Origin: Nitrospirota bacterium
Lineage (GTDB): Bacteria > Nitrospirota > Nitrospiria > Nitrospirales > Nitrospiraceae
Length of the DNA: 64,000 nt
Assembly (NCBI GenBank): GCA_004296885.1
Contig: SCVN01000019.1
Span: forward strand, 90,085 to 154,084
Direction: 5' to 3'
Shown one piece after another: positions 9,008-18,556 of the stretch. Position numbers and translations under genes: made by a program. Within the stretch, counting starts at the first letter, position 1. Each line of letters starts with the position of its first letter. Under the pieces are notes generated by a model. The model made no database searches, was not told where the DNA came from, and saw only the letters and a program-made list of their open reading frames with translations.

Positions 9008-9742
9008 ATGCGAGTCACGATTGCCCCAAGCGGCCTGGCGATCGGCCTGTTTGCTGTCTTCATGTGTCTCCCCTGGTCGGCGTTTGCAGCCAATGAGACC
9101 GAAACCGCGTTGCTGTTGATCGAGCTTGTCCAAGCGGGGCGCACGGTCGTTACTGAACATCAAGAGCTACTCAACGATCCTGCCAGGGGTGACAAGGGAT
9201 TCACGCCGGAATATTTCGGAGCTAAACTCATCGAAAAATATAGGGACGTGGCCAAGATTGATCTGAGCCGTGCCACACCCTCTCCGCAAACGGGGTTGTT
9301 GCTCACGCTGCTGGAATCAGGGAAGGAAGTCGTGGCGGAAGCCCAGCCGGTTCTCAATAAGCAGGGCATTGCCTTCAAGGGCTTTATTCCCGCCGCCTGG
9401 GGACGAAAAACCGGCGAGAAGTTCACGAAGAAGACCGGCGTGAAACTGAAACTCACGGCTATGGAATACCGATACCCAGGCAACAAGCCGGATGAGTTCG
9501 AGTCCGAGGTGCTCAGACAATTTTCCGAGCCTTCCTATGCCAAGGGACGGGAGTTCAGCCGGGTGTTGGTGCAGGACGGCCGGCAGGTGTTGCGGATGAT
9601 GAAGCCCGAGTATGTGGGGCCAAAATGCCTGGGGTGCCATGGGGAACCCAAAGGCGAACGGGACAAGACGGGTATGAAAAAAGAAGGGCTCAAAGAAGGG
9701 GATTTGGCCGGGGCGATCAGCCTGACCATCCCGATTCGCTAG
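9008..9742 (+). CDS. Secreted c-type heme protein, Tll0287-like (DUF3365) domain
   Basis: 244 residues. ATG 9008 follows GAGGAGG and gives a classical signal peptide ending at SAFA (about residues 1-28); the upstream extension to 8888 is not needed. The rest is the Tll0287-like heme domain: FTPEYFGAKLIEKY, GIAFKGFIPAAWGR, a long central helical part, then a single CLGCH heme-c motif at residues 207-211 followed by GDLAGAISLTIPI. This domain usually senses ligands or redox state as a periplasmic sensor, or acts as a free-standing cytochrome. Placed just before a chemosensory operon, it could be a periplasmic sensor for it; that is inference. Confidence 0.85.
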   Translation: MRVTIAPSGLAIGLFAVFMCLPWSAFAANETETALLLIELVQAGRTVVTEHQELLNDPARGDKGFTPEYFGAKLIEKYRDVAKIDLSRATPSPQTGLLLTLLESGKEVVAEAQPVLNKQGIAFKGFIPAAWGRKTGEKFTKKTGVKLKLTAMEYRYPGNKPDEFESEVLRQFSEPSYAKGREFSRVLVQDGRQVLRMMKPEYVGPKCLGCHGEPKGERDKTGMKKEGLKEGDLAGAISLTIPIR

Positions 9743-9763
9743 AGAGCTGGCGGGAGTCGGCGC

Positions 9764-9794
9764 GATGTTCCGTCGGGAATCCAGGCGGAACATC
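9764..9794 (+). terminator. Possible hairpin between the heme protein and the chemosensory operon
   Basis: GATGTTCCG (9764-9772) pairs perfectly with CGGAACATC (9786-9794) around a 13-base loop. There is no U-tract, so it may be a rho-dependent or partial terminator, or an mRNA stability element. It separates the heme-protein gene from the response-regulator gene. Confidence 0.35.
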
Positions 9795-9859
9795 AGCCTA
9801 TGGCGGCAAGCTGGGTTGCAGGAGACGGTTGCACGAAGTGAAAGGGAGGCCTAGTTCCA

Positions 9860-10222
9860 ATGAGTAAGATTGTAGTTGTGGACGATTCCAACGCCGAGCT
9901 GCAGCTGATCGAGGGCTATTTGAGAGGCGCCGGGCATACCGTCGTGTCCTATCCGAGTTCCGAGAAACTTGAGGACCGCTTGGTCATCGACCACCCGGAA
10001 CTCATTATTCTGGATGTGGTCATGCCGGGCAGAAACGGGTTCCAGACTTGCCGGGACCTCAAGAACGACGATCGCTTCAAGGGCATTCCGGTGGTGCTCT
10101 GCACGTCCAAAGGCGGGGACAGCGACAAGTTCTGGGGGCAACAACAAGGTGCCAACGGATACGTCGTTAAGCCGTTCAAGGCGGAAGAGTTGTTGGCTGC
10201 GGTGAAGAAGGCGCTCGGGTAA
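9860..10222 (+). CDS. CheY-like single-domain response regulator (PilH/PixH-like)
   Basis: 120 residues, one receiver domain and nothing else. The acidic pair is in VVVDDSN (D8, D9), the phospho-acceptor is D52 in LIILDVVMPG, the Thr switch is in LCTSK, and the Lys in VVKPF is near residue 103. The FWGQQQGANGYVVKPF segment resembles PilH/PixH regulators of type IV pilus chemosensory systems. It is the first gene of the cluster and a likely diffusible output of the hybrid CheA encoded downstream. The Shine-Dalgarno is AAGGGAGG, about 10 bases upstream. Confidence 0.9.
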   Translation: MSKIVVVDDSNAELQLIEGYLRGAGHTVVSYPSSEKLEDRLVIDHPELIILDVVMPGRNGFQTCRDLKNDDRFKGIPVVLCTSKGGDSDKFWGQQQGANGYVVKPFKAEELLAAVKKALG

Positions 10223-10254
10223 CATCCCGGTCCGTTTCGGCGTGGTGGGCAATC

Positions 10255-10767
10255 ATGAGCAATGCTGAGAACAAGGTCCCCCAGACCGTACAGCCCGGTG
10301 CGGTGGCCGCGAGGCCTGCGGCGTCCTTGCGGGTCTGTCTGATCAGTCTCGGGGGGGAATCGTTCGCGATCGACTTGCGGCATGTGCGGGAAGTCTTCGA
10401 AGTGGACAACTTGACGGTGGTTCCCGGGATGCCATCGGCCTTGACCGGGGTGGCGAACTTGCGCGGCGTGGTGATCCCGGTCGTGGATTTGCGCAGCCTG
10501 CTCGGGTTGCCCATAAGCGGGACGAAGTTGCCCTTTGCGGTGGTGCTGAAACACGGGACACATCAGGTCGGCGTATTGGTGGAGCAAGTGCCCGAGATTC
10601 GGACGGTTCATCAGGAGGATTTCTTGCCGGCTCCGTCCCGTGGCGTGCAAGGTCCCACCCCCTTTGTGAACGCGATCCTGAAGATGGACGACCGAATCGG
10701 CGGCGTCGTGGAGGTCCCGACGCTGTTGAGTTACGTGGAGAGCGGGACGGCACAACCACAGAGCTAG
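10255..10767 (+). CDS. cheW: CheW-type coupling protein
   Basis: 170 residues. After a 20-residue flexible leader it shows the CheW fold: VCLISLGGESFAIDLRHVREVFEV, NLRGVVIPVVDLRSLLGLP and GVLVEQVPEIRTV, ending with NAILKMDDRIGGVVEVPTLL. CheW links the transducer to the kinase at the membrane array. It is the most canonical of the three CheW-like genes in this cluster. It lies 32 bases after the CheY-like gene and upstream of the transducer. Confidence 0.9.
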   Translation: MSNAENKVPQTVQPGAVAARPAASLRVCLISLGGESFAIDLRHVREVFEVDNLTVVPGMPSALTGVANLRGVVIPVVDLRSLLGLPISGTKLPFAVVLKHGTHQVGVLVEQVPEIRTVHQEDFLPAPSRGVQGPTPFVNAILKMDDRIGGVVEVPTLLSYVESGTAQPQS

Positions 10768-10837
10768 CTGAGGCGCGGGTAAGGATAGGCCTGAGGGCCC
10801 GTCCTTGGCCCTCCCCCGGACGACAAGGAGGCGAGGC

Positions 10838-12709
10838 ATGGCGACGTTTGGACTCCTGACGTGGTTTAAAGATCAAAAGACGCTGACCAAGCTGATGCTC
10901 GGCTTCGCCGCCGTCGGTGTCATCATCGTCGCGGTCGGGATTGTCGGGCTGCTCGGACTCCAGCAACTGCGCCAGCAACTCCAGGTCGTGTATGAAAGCT
11001 CCACGGTGGCCCTGGGCAATCTGGGGACGACCAGCTCGAACCTGGGTCTCTATCACGACGCGATCCTGACGGCCGGGCGGGCGACCCGGAAGGCCGACTT
11101 CGACGATGCGGTGAAGCCGCTGGCAAGCCTCAAAGCCAAAACACTGGCGCCGCTCCAAGCCTATGCCTCGGGACAAATGCACGTGTCGGCCAGCGGTCGT
11201 GACGAGACGAAGGATTACCAGGCGCTGCAGCAGGCTTTGACCGCCTACTTTACGGCTGCCGAGGGGGCGATCAGCGCGTTTGAAGACAGCTTCTCGACCA
11301 CGATGGCGCCCGACCAGCGGGCCATGATGCGTGACCTCGGCTTGCTGGCTCTGTCCGTGGACGTGTCCACCAAATACAGCGTGGCGACGAGCCGTGTGCG
11401 CGAGCTGCTGAACACCGTGCAGGATGTGGCCAAGGACTTGAACCAAACGGGGCAGGCCGTCGCCGAGCAGCGTACGCAGGTCGTGCTGATCGGAGCCGGG
11501 ATTGCGATTTTGCTGGGCGGCGCCATCGGGTACCTCCTCGCCCGGTTCTTTTCTGAGGGCGTTACCCACATTGCGGTGGTCGCCCAACAGGCGGCATCCG
11601 GCAATCTGCAGGCCCGTGCCCAGGTGGACAGCAAGGACGAACTGGGCCAGATGGCCGCCTCCTTCAACGCCATGTTGGACCGGATCACCAAACTGGTGCA
11701 AACGGAAGACGAACGCGACCAGTTGCAGCGGCGCCTCATGGAGTTCCTCGTGCTGGTGGCCGAGGTCAGCAAAGGCGACTTGTCGAAGCGCGGCCAGGTC
11801 ACGGCCGACATGTTCGGCAATCTGGCGGACGCCTTCAACCTCATGTTGGATCGGTTCGGCAAGCTCATGAATCAAGTGCGTGACGCGGCCGGCCGCGTGA
11901 ACGCGTCCGCCGGCGCGCTGCTCGACACCGCCGGCGGCCTGACCCAGACCGCGCAACACCAGGCGGATGAGTCGACGCGGACACTCAAGGCGGTCGAAGG
12001 GTTGACCCAGTCCATGCGGCAGGTGGCCGACACCGCCGGCGCCTCGTCCGAGAGCGCCAAGCAGGCCCTGACTGCCACGGAGCGCGGCCGCGTGGCCGTG
12101 CAGGAAACCGTGCAAGACATGCAGAGCATCCGGGCGGCAGTGCAGCGCATGTCCAAGCAAGTCAAGGGACTCGGCGATCGCTCCCTGGAAATCTCTCAGA
12201 TCGTGTCGACGATTCGCGACATTGCCTCTCAAACCAACCTGCTGGCGTTGAACGCCGCGATCGAGGCGGCCGGCGCCGGCGAGGCCGGGGCCCGGTTTGC
12301 CGTCGTCGCCGACCAGGTCCGCAAGTTGGCCGAGAGCTCGACCCAGGCCACGAAAGAAATCGCCGACCTGGTGAAGGTCATTCAGACGGAAACCCAGGAT
12401 GCCGTGGTGGCCATGGAGCAGGAAACCCAGGCGGTGGAAGCCGGTTCGGCCTCCGCCTTGCGTACGGGTGACGTGTTCAAAGAGATTTCGCAGATCGCCC
12501 AACGATCGGCGGAAATCGCCCAGGTCATCGCCGAGTCGTCGATTCAGCAGACGGCGGCGACCGAGGAAGTGGCGCGCACCATCAAGGACATCACCGGCGG
12601 CGCGACGGCGACGCTGCAATCGGCCGACCAGACCAGGCAGACCGTCGAAGAGGTGGCCAAACTGGCGGAAGGTCTCACAAGCTCCGTGGCGCAGTTCAAA
12701 GTGGCCTAG
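10838..12709 (+). CDS. Methyl-accepting chemotaxis transducer with two HAMP domains
   Basis: 623 residues from ATG 10838 (AAGGAGG upstream). One membrane helix at about 20-42, a periplasmic helical sensor region of about 170 residues, a second membrane helix near 220-240, then two successive HAMP-like segments (each with an F/FNLML or FNAMLDRI signature) and a C-terminal signalling coiled coil. The hairpin tip is in [20 protein letters not shown]. The AAGAGEAG(A/R) tip, instead of AARAGEQGRG, and the tandem HAMP layout resemble PilJ. The ligand cannot be predicted. It probably forms the array with the CheW and CheA encoded beside it. Confidence 0.92.
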   Translation: MATFGLLTWFKDQKTLTKLMLGFAAVGVIIVAVGIVGLLGLQQLRQQLQVVYESSTVALGNLGTTSSNLGLYHDAILTAGRATRKADFDDAVKPLASLKAKTLAPLQAYASGQMHVSASGRDETKDYQALQQALTAYFTAAEGAISAFEDSFSTTMAPDQRAMMRDLGLLALSVDVSTKYSVATSRVRELLNTVQDVAKDLNQTGQAVAEQRTQVVLIGAGIAILLGGAIGYLLARFFSEGVTHIAVVAQQAASGNLQARAQVDSKDELGQMAASFNAMLDRITKLVQTEDERDQLQRRLMEFLVLVAEVSKGDLSKRGQVTADMFGNLADAFNLMLDRFGKLMNQVRDAAGRVNASAGALLDTAGGLTQTAQHQADESTRTLKAVEGLTQSMRQVADTAGASSESAKQALTATERGRVAVQETVQDMQSIRAAVQRMSKQVKGLGDRSLEISQIVSTIRDIASQTNLLALNAAIEAAGAGEAGARFAVVADQVRKLAESSTQATKEIADLVKVIQTETQDAVVAMEQETQAVEAGSASALRTGDVFKEISQIAQRSAEIAQVIAESSIQQTAATEEVARTIKDITGGATATLQSADQTRQTVEEVAKLAEGLTSSVAQFKVA

Positions 12710-12759
12710 TCTCCGATTCGACCCGGCTCCCGGGTGAGGTGCGCGAGCATGAGGTCTCG

Positions 12760-15621
12760 ATGAGCGGCGACTCCCAGCCCGAATCGTTGGTCGGCGTGTT
12801 TCTGGCGGAAGCGGCTGAAGGTCTGGAAGGCCTGCGGTCCGCCTTGCATCCGGCTGATGGCTCCGTTCCCCCGCCGGTCTCCGTTCAGCCCGAATACATT
12901 ATCGCCCACCGGCTCAGAGGAGCGGCCTCCTTGTACGGTTTTATCGGCGTGGCCGGGCTGGCCGAGGTGATGGAGGGGGCGCTCGAAGGGGCGGCCGCGT
13001 ATCCGTCCGCAGAATGGCCGGGATTCGTCGAGGTCTTGCGTGACCTTCTGGAGGCCTTGCAGGTTCAGATCGACCGGATCAATCGTCTGGGGGCGGAGGA
13101 TCAAGCCGCCTGTGAAGAATGGAAGATGCGCCATGCCCAGCATATCCCGTCACCCGCGGCGTCATCCGGGCCCTCCGTTTCGGCGGCGCAGCTGTCGGAT
13201 GTGTACCTGTTGCCGGAACTGGATGCGGAAGTCTTTTCCTATTTCGCTCCCGAAGCGCAGGAATACGTGGAGGCGATCGAAGCCTCGCTGCTGAAGCTGG
13301 ACAAGGAGCCCCACAATCCCGAGACGATCCAGCTTTTGTTCCGCACGGCCCATACGCTCAAAGGCTCCGCCTACACGGTCGGCTTTACGGCCATTGGCGA
13401 TCTCATCCATCACGTCGAGGACCTGATGGGCGCCGTTCAAGAGGGCCGCATGCAGGTCACCTCCGGGATGGCGGACGCGATTTTCAAGTCAGTCGACGTC
13501 GTGCGATTGCTGTTGAAGCGGGACTCCCGCCTGCTGGCGCAAGTGCGCGGTGAATTCGTCGCCGTGCAGCAACGACTCCAGCGGATGGCGGCGACTCCGG
13601 CCGAGGCTATGCCTGTGGTCGTGGCTGCTCCCGTCCCGGTGGCTGTTCCCCGGGAAGTTCCGGCTGAGCCGCCGCCGCAGGTCGAGGCACAGGAAGCGGC
13701 CGCGGGCGAGGCGGCCAAGGCGGCTCCGAAAGAGATTGAGGAAGGAGCGGTCATCCGCGTCAGCCGGGAGCGGCTGGAGCGCCTGCTCAATCTGGTGGGC
13801 GAGTTGGTCATCGGACGCGGGCGGTTGGAACAGCGGCTGTTGGTACTGGAACAATTATCCGGCCAGGTGCTGGTCTACAAGAACCGCCTTTCGGAATCGG
13901 TCCGGTCGTTTGAGGAAAAGCATGCCTTCACGCTGCCGGCGCCCTCGGCGGGAACCGGTGACGTCGGGGGAGCTGGGTTCAACGCCCTGATCGATTTTGG
14001 GGCTCTGGAATTCGACAAGTACGACGACTTCAACATTCTGGCGCGTCGCGTGGCCGAGATTTCCGCGGACGTCGGCGAATCCATGTCCCAGCTCAGCGGA
14101 TCGATCCGCAAAGCGCGCGAGGACATGGGCCACCTCCAGCGGCTGACGCTCGGGATGCGGGACGAGATCGCGCGGGCTCGCATGGTCCCCATCGGCACCC
14201 CGTTTACCCGTTTCCGGCGCGCAGTCCGCGAGATGGCGCGGGCGACCGGGAAGGATGTGAACTTGATCACGTCCGGCGAACAGACCGAAGTGGATACCGT
14301 GCTGGTGGAGCGGCTGGTGGACCCCCTCGTGCACCTGGTGCGCAACGCGGTCTATCACGGGATCGAAACCACGGCGGTCCGCGTGGCGAGGGGCAAGCCG
14401 GCGGCCGGGACGGTCTACCTGCATGCCGCCCATCGGGGCAACGCGGCGATCATCGAAGTCGAAGATGACGGGGGGGGCATCGACGTCGAAAAAATCAAGG
14501 CCAAGGCAGTCGCCATGGGGGTTGTTCGTCCGGAGTTGGCGGCGAGCATGAGCGATTCGGAAGCCATGAAGTTGATCTTCCTGCCCGGTTTCTCAACGGC
14601 CGACACGGTCGGAGACCAGGCGGGACGCGGCGTGGGCATGGATGTCGTGAAGCGGGCGATCGAGGCCATCAACGGGCATATCGACATTGAGACGGAAAAA
14701 GGCGCCGGGACCAAGTTCACCCTCAGTCTGCCGCTTACGCTGCTGATCTCCACCGCGCTGTTGGTGCGGGTGGGCACGGACCGGTATGCGATTCCACTGG
14801 CCAGCATCCGGGAGGTGGTCTTGCCGGCACGGGGCGCCATTCAGGAGATCAGCGGCAGGGCGATTCTCCAGGTCGGCGAGGAAGCCATCGACGTCCGATC
14901 CTTCGCCCTTTTACTGGGACTGGACCAACAATCTTCGGACGGACCTTTGCCGGTCGTCATCGTCCGCACCTCAACCGGCGCGATCGGTCTGGCGGTGGAT
15001 GAGTTGCTGGGGCGCCAAGAGATCGTCATCAAGGCCCTGGGGACGCTCAAGCCGTTCAGGGAGTCCTGTTTTGTGGGTGCCACGATCGATCCTGAAGGCC
15101 GTGTGGTGCTGGTCGTGGACGTGAGCCGCATGGTCGGCGGCCGCCGCGCGGAGGCCTTGCCTGCGTCCGAGACCGCGCCGACTGCGCTTCTGGGAGAAGG
15201 GACGGAGGAAGAGGATCTCCTGCCGAGTTTCGGCCCGCCCGCTTCCGGTATTCTGCTCATCGACGACTCCTTGAGTGTCAGAAAGTTCGTCGGGCGCATG
15301 TTGGAGGGCGGCGGGTATGAAGTCGATACGGCCGTGGACGGAGAAGACGGCTTGCGCAAGGCGTCGGCCCGTTCGTATCAGTTGATCATCACCGATCTTG
15401 AAATGCCGAAGCTCAACGGCTATGAAGTGATCCAAGCGCTGAGAACGAGGCAGCAGACGAAGCACACGCCGATCTTGGTGATGACCACGAGGGCGGGAGA
15501 GAAGCACCGTCAGATGGCGTTGAGCATGGGGGCGACGGGCTACATTACCAAGCCGGTGGAAGAGAAGGCATTGATCTTGGAAGTTGAGCAGCGCATCGGG
15601 GCGACCGGGGCCAGGGCCTGA
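12760..15621 (+). CDS. cheA: Hybrid CheA histidine kinase: two HPt domains, kinase core, CheW domain, receiver
   Basis: 953 residues from ATG 12760 (GAGGT upstream); GTG 12739 is an alternative start. Order: N-terminal HPt-like domain with AHRLRGAAS (H50); canonical HPt with AHTLKGSAYTVGF (H198); Ala/Pro/Glu linker; dimerisation and HATPase core with HLVRNAVYHGIE (H525), DDGGGID, and GRGVGMDVVK; CheW-like domain; C-terminal receiver with DD and D879 in IITDLEMPK. Such CheA-REC proteins drive Pil-Chp, Pix and related non-flagellar systems. The first HPt keeps its His but has Arg-Gly in place of Lys-Gly, so it may still accept phosphate. Likely partners are the CheY-like genes at 9860 and 16783. 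Confidence 0.93.
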   Translation: MSGDSQPESLVGVFLAEAAEGLEGLRSALHPADGSVPPPVSVQPEYIIAHRLRGAASLYGFIGVAGLAEVMEGALEGAAAYPSAEWPGFVEVLRDLLEALQVQIDRINRLGAEDQAACEEWKMRHAQHIPSPAASSGPSVSAAQLSDVYLLPELDAEVFSYFAPEAQEYVEAIEASLLKLDKEPHNPETIQLLFRTAHTLKGSAYTVGFTAIGDLIHHVEDLMGAVQEGRMQVTSGMADAIFKSVDVVRLLLKRDSRLLAQVRGEFVAVQQRLQRMAATPAEAMPVVVAAPVPVAVPREVPAEPPPQVEAQEAAAGEAAKAAPKEIEEGAVIRVSRERLERLLNLVGELVIGRGRLEQRLLVLEQLSGQVLVYKNRLSESVRSFEEKHAFTLPAPSAGTGDVGGAGFNALIDFGALEFDKYDDFNILARRVAEISADVGESMSQLSGSIRKAREDMGHLQRLTLGMRDEIARARMVPIGTPFTRFRRAVREMARATGKDVNLITSGEQTEVDTVLVERLVDPLVHLVRNAVYHGIETTAVRVARGKPAAGTVYLHAAHRGNAAIIEVEDDGGGIDVEKIKAKAVAMGVVRPELAASMSDSEAMKLIFLPGFSTADTVGDQAGRGVGMDVVKRAIEAINGHIDIETEKGAGTKFTLSLPLTLLISTALLVRVGTDRYAIPLASIREVVLPARGAIQEISGRAILQVGEEAIDVRSFALLLGLDQQSSDGPLPVVIVRTSTGAIGLAVDELLGRQEIVIKALGTLKPFRESCFVGATIDPEGRVVLVVDVSRMVGGRRAEALPASETAPTALLGEGTEEEDLLPSFGPPASGILLIDDSLSVRKFVGRMLEGGGYEVDTAVDGEDGLRKASARSYQLIITDLEMPKLNGYEVIQALRTRQQTKHTPILVMTTRAGEKHRQMALSMGATGYITKPVEEKALILEVEQRIGATGARA

Positions 15622-15681
15622 GTCGCCGCCGGCGGGCTTGTCTTCAGGCGAACCGGCGCAGGCAGGGGAGGGTAGCGGCAC

Positions 15682-16308
15682 ATGAGCCTCCGTGGCCGCA
15701 CAGTCGGCACGACGTCCCTCGTGGCCGAGGCGCAGTTTCTCGTGGTGGTATCCGGGGGCGTGCCGGTGGCGATTCCCTCGGACCTCGTCCGCGGCATTCT
15801 TCAGCCGGAGGACAGCCAGCGTGAGCAGACGATCATTTGGCTGGGCGTCGCCTATCCCCTGACCAGCTTGGCGGATCGGTTTGGCTGGTCCCGCGCGGCT
15901 TGGACCCCTGAGACAAGAGCCATTCTCTTTGGGCTGGGCAATTCCATGCTGGCGTTTTCCGTGGACCGGGTCATGGGGCTGACGGACGTGGATCGGCGGC
16001 AGATCAAGCCACTGCCCCCTCATTTTTCAGGACCGGAGCGGAAATGGATCACCGGGCTCTTTCTCTTTCGTGAGAGCCTCGCCCTGGTCCCGGACCTAAC
16101 CTGGCTCATCGGATCGCCACAGGAGGAAGCCCAAGCGGCGGCCTTGATCGAAGAATCCCCGAATCCGGTCCAGGTTTCTGCGGCGCGAGGGATGCGACAG
16201 GAGCCGGAGACGGTCGAAGCCGAAGAGGTAAACCTTGCCGATCAGTTGGACGTGGAGCCGATCGAGGAAGTGAGCGATGCTGAAAACGCCCCGTGGGCCG
16301 ATATCTAA
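15682..16308 (+). CDS. Divergent CheW-like domain protein with acidic C-terminal tail
   Basis: 208 residues. Residues 15-150 form a weakly conserved CheW fold (AQFLVVVSGGVPVAIPSDLVRGIL, WLGVAYPLTSLADRFGW, FSVDRVMGLTDVD, then ITGLFLFRESLALVPDLTWL). A low-complexity acidic tail of about 50 residues (EAEEVNLADQ..VEPIEEV) follows and has no recognised domain. It comes after cheA and overlaps the next CheW-like gene by 32 bases. It resembles the extra coupling proteins in type IV pilus chemosensory clusters. The tail could be a docking segment; this is inference. Confidence 0.75.
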   Translation: MSLRGRTVGTTSLVAEAQFLVVVSGGVPVAIPSDLVRGILQPEDSQREQTIIWLGVAYPLTSLADRFGWSRAAWTPETRAILFGLGNSMLAFSVDRVMGLTDVDRRQIKPLPPHFSGPERKWITGLFLFRESLALVPDLTWLIGSPQEEAQAAALIEESPNPVQVSAARGMRQEPETVEAEEVNLADQLDVEPIEEVSDAENAPWADI

Positions 16309-16783
16309 AGTCGCCACTCCGCTGGCGTCGTTGGTGGTCTTCGTGGTTGGAGGCAAGCGCCTGGCCGCCCGGGCGGAAGAGATCGGCGGCGTGCGTGCCT
16401 GGAGCCCGGCGCTCCCGGTGCCCAGCCGGACTCCATTCATCAGTGCGGTGGTGCGTTATGGGGATGAGGTGCTGCCGGTCTATGACTTGGCAGCCAGGCT
16501 TGGGGTGCGGATCGCGGAAGGTGATCCCCTGTGCCTCTTTGCCAAGCGCCGCGACGGAGTGATGGCGGTCCGTATCGATGCCGAGATCCCGACCTTGCAT
16601 GCCGTTGACCCTGCCGGGATTCGTCCTGCGTCGAGCCAGGACCCCGACATGGCCGGGACCTGCATGATCGGAGGGGAAGCGGTCCCGGTGTATTCCTTGG
16701 CCACGTTGGGCCTGGAGGCCAGGCCCAACGGCCCCGCGGTAAGCGTTCATGAAAGGGACGGACGAAAGTCCGCGATGATGTAA
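16277..16783 (+). CDS. Second divergent CheW-like protein
   Basis: 168 residues. The CheW pattern is visible in LVVFVVGGKRLAARAEEIGGV, SAVVRYGDEVLPVYDLAARLG, VMAVRIDAEIPTLHAV and GTCMIGGEAVPVYSLATLGL. It starts inside the previous gene and its stop TAA shares bases with the ATG of the next gene (TAATG), so the pair and the receiver protein are translationally coupled. Two non-identical CheW-like proteins in tandem suggest a specialised array, perhaps a heteromer, or one copy dedicated to the kinase and one to the receptor. Confidence 0.75.
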   Translation: MLKTPRGPISKVATPLASLVVFVVGGKRLAARAEEIGGVRAWSPALPVPSRTPFISAVVRYGDEVLPVYDLAARLGVRIAEGDPLCLFAKRRDGVMAVRIDAEIPTLHAVDPAGIRPASSQDPDMAGTCMIGGEAVPVYSLATLGLEARPNGPAVSVHERDGRKSAMM

Positions 16784-18507
16784 TGGCGAGAGTGTTGGTT
16801 GCGGATGACAGTATTGCCGTGCGGAAGGTGGCCGAACGTCTCTTAATGGGGGCCGGCCTGGAAGTGGCTTTGGCGGCCAACGCGGAGGAAGCCTTGGCCT
16901 GGCTGGCCAGTGAGCGGCCGGACGTCGTGGTGACCGATGTGATTATGCCCGACAAGAGCGGCTATGACGTGTGCAATTTCGTCCGTCGTCAGCCGGCCTT
17001 GTCCGGCACGCCCGTGCTGTTGATCTCCGGCATCGTCAATGACGAGGTAACCAGGCAAGCCGAGTCCTGCCGGGCCGACGGCGTGCTCAAGAAGCCGTTT
17101 CAAGGGACTTCGCTGCAGGACCGCGTGATCGAACTGTTGCGGAAGCGGGAGGGACAACCAACCGCCCCGGCAATCGCGCCGTCGCCGGTTGAAGCTCTCG
17201 TGTCGGCGGCTGCGGCACCTGCGCCGGGCCCGGCTGAAATCTCCGTTCCGGCAGAAGTCCAGGCCGTGTCCGCGCCGCCTGTTGTTCCCAAAGTGTATAA
17301 GATCACGGAAGAACAGCTGCAATCGTTCCGTCAGTCCTCTGCTCGGATCAAAGAATTGGAAGGAATGTTGGCAGAGGAGCAGGCCCGGTCGGCCGGCCTG
17401 GCCCGGCAGGTGTTGGGGAACGAAGAGACTCAACGGCGCATCGCGGCCCTGGAAGCCGCCCTTGCCGAAGAACAGGCCAAGTCTTTGCAGGCGGCCCACC
17501 AGGCGGAGCTGGCGGACCAAGCGGGAAGTCGGATTGTGGAGCTGGAAATGCGGTTGGCGGAGGAACAGAGCCGAGCCGCCGGCGCCGCCGAACAGGCGCA
17601 GAAGCTTCTCGATGCCGAAGCGAGGATTCGCGAGCTGGAGAGCTTGCTGACCAGCGGGCAGAGCCAGCCGGTTCAGGTTGCGCTCCTGACGGAACAGGTG
17701 ACACAAGGGGAGGGACGGATCAAGGAGTTGGAAGCCGGCCTCGAGGCGGAGCGTGTCCGTGCCCAACAGCTTGAGGAGCAGGCCAGGCGTGCAAGCCTGG
17801 CTGAGGCGCGTATCCAGGAATTGGAGGTGTTGCTGGGAGCCGAGCAAGGGCAATCTGCCCGGCAGGCTGAGCAGGCATCCAGATTGACTCAGGCGGAACA
17901 ACGGATCGTCGAATTAGAGCAAGCGCTCGCCCAGGAAACTTCCCGTTCGGCCAAGTTGGCGCAGCAGGCGGAAGCAGCGGGGCAGCGTGAGGGCCAGGTC
18001 TCGGAACTGGCGCGCCTACTTGAGGAGGAGCGGGTCAAATCTGTCGGCTTGGCTCAACAGGCATCCCTGGCGGAGGCGTTACAGCAGCGCGTGCAAGCGC
18101 TCGAATCCGGGTTGGCGCAGCGGGCGGGACGGGAGGCTGGTCTGGCTCAACCGGCGTCGGCGACCGGAGACGCCGCGCCACAGATCGCACACCTGGAAGA
18201 ACTGCTGGCGCAGGAGCAAACCCGGTCCTCCTATTTGCTCCAACGTTTGCAGCGCACGTCATCCGCACCGCCTTCCGCAGCCCCTTCGGCAAGTGAGGCG
18301 GAGGCTGAGCAGAAAGTGGCCGAGTTCCGTGCCTTGGTGCGACAGGAGCAGGAACAGGCGACCGGTTTGCTGCAGCGAGTGCTGGAAACCGGAGAGGCTG
18401 TCTCAGCCATGCAATTGCGGCTGGAGGAGATCGAAAAACGTCTGGCCGGAATAGTCGGATCGGATGTCCCGGGGCGCAGCCCAGGCCCTGCCGCGTCCGA
18501 TGCCTGA
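16783..18507 (+). CDS. Receiver domain fused to a long repetitive coiled coil
   Basis: 574 residues. Residues 1-122 form a complete receiver: DD at 7-8 (VADDSIAVR), D52 in VVTDVIMPD, and Lys near 104 in LKKPF. After an Ala/Pro linker, residues 185 to about 560 are one long coiled coil built from about 11 degenerate repeats of roughly 31-36 residues with the consensus (I/V)xELExxLAxEQxxSxxLAxQ. No output enzyme or DNA-binding domain is present. A phosphorylation-controlled rod or scaffold protein is the simplest reading, for instance for polar placement of the array or pilus machinery. The Ala/Gln/Glu-rich repeats lower the value of homology searches. Confidence 0.85.
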   Translation: MARVLVADDSIAVRKVAERLLMGAGLEVALAANAEEALAWLASERPDVVVTDVIMPDKSGYDVCNFVRRQPALSGTPVLLISGIVNDEVTRQAESCRADGVLKKPFQGTSLQDRVIELLRKREGQPTAPAIAPSPVEALVSAAAAPAPGPAEISVPAEVQAVSAPPVVPKVYKITEEQLQSFRQSSARIKELEGMLAEEQARSAGLARQVLGNEETQRRIAALEAALAEEQAKSLQAAHQAELADQAGSRIVELEMRLAEEQSRAAGAAEQAQKLLDAEARIRELESLLTSGQSQPVQVALLTEQVTQGEGRIKELEAGLEAERVRAQQLEEQARRASLAEARIQELEVLLGAEQGQSARQAEQASRLTQAEQRIVELEQALAQETSRSAKLAQQAEAAGQREGQVSELARLLEEERVKSVGLAQQASLAEALQQRVQALESGLAQRAGREAGLAQPASATGDAAPQIAHLEELLAQEQTRSSYLLQRLQRTSSAPPSAAPSASEAEAEQKVAEFRALVRQEQEQATGLLQRVLETGEAVSAMQLRLEEIEKRLAGIVGSDVPGRSPGPAASDA

Positions 18508-18556
18508 GTCGTCCCCTGTGTGCTCGATCAGGCGTCAAGGATGAGGATGCAGTTGC

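Noticed and set aside
10343..12619. A 758-codon minus-strand frame opposite the transducer gene
   Set aside because: It is low-complexity Arg/Gly/His-rich translation with no domain; the plus strand encodes an unmistakable transducer.
12739..12759. GTG start for cheA at 12739
   Set aside because: The ATG at 12760 has a better placed GAGGT and a more usual N-terminus; the difference is seven residues.
17340..18300. Repeated DNA words considered as a CRISPR or tandem repeat array
   Set aside because: The repeats are in frame, degenerate at DNA level, and encode the coiled coil of the receiver protein.
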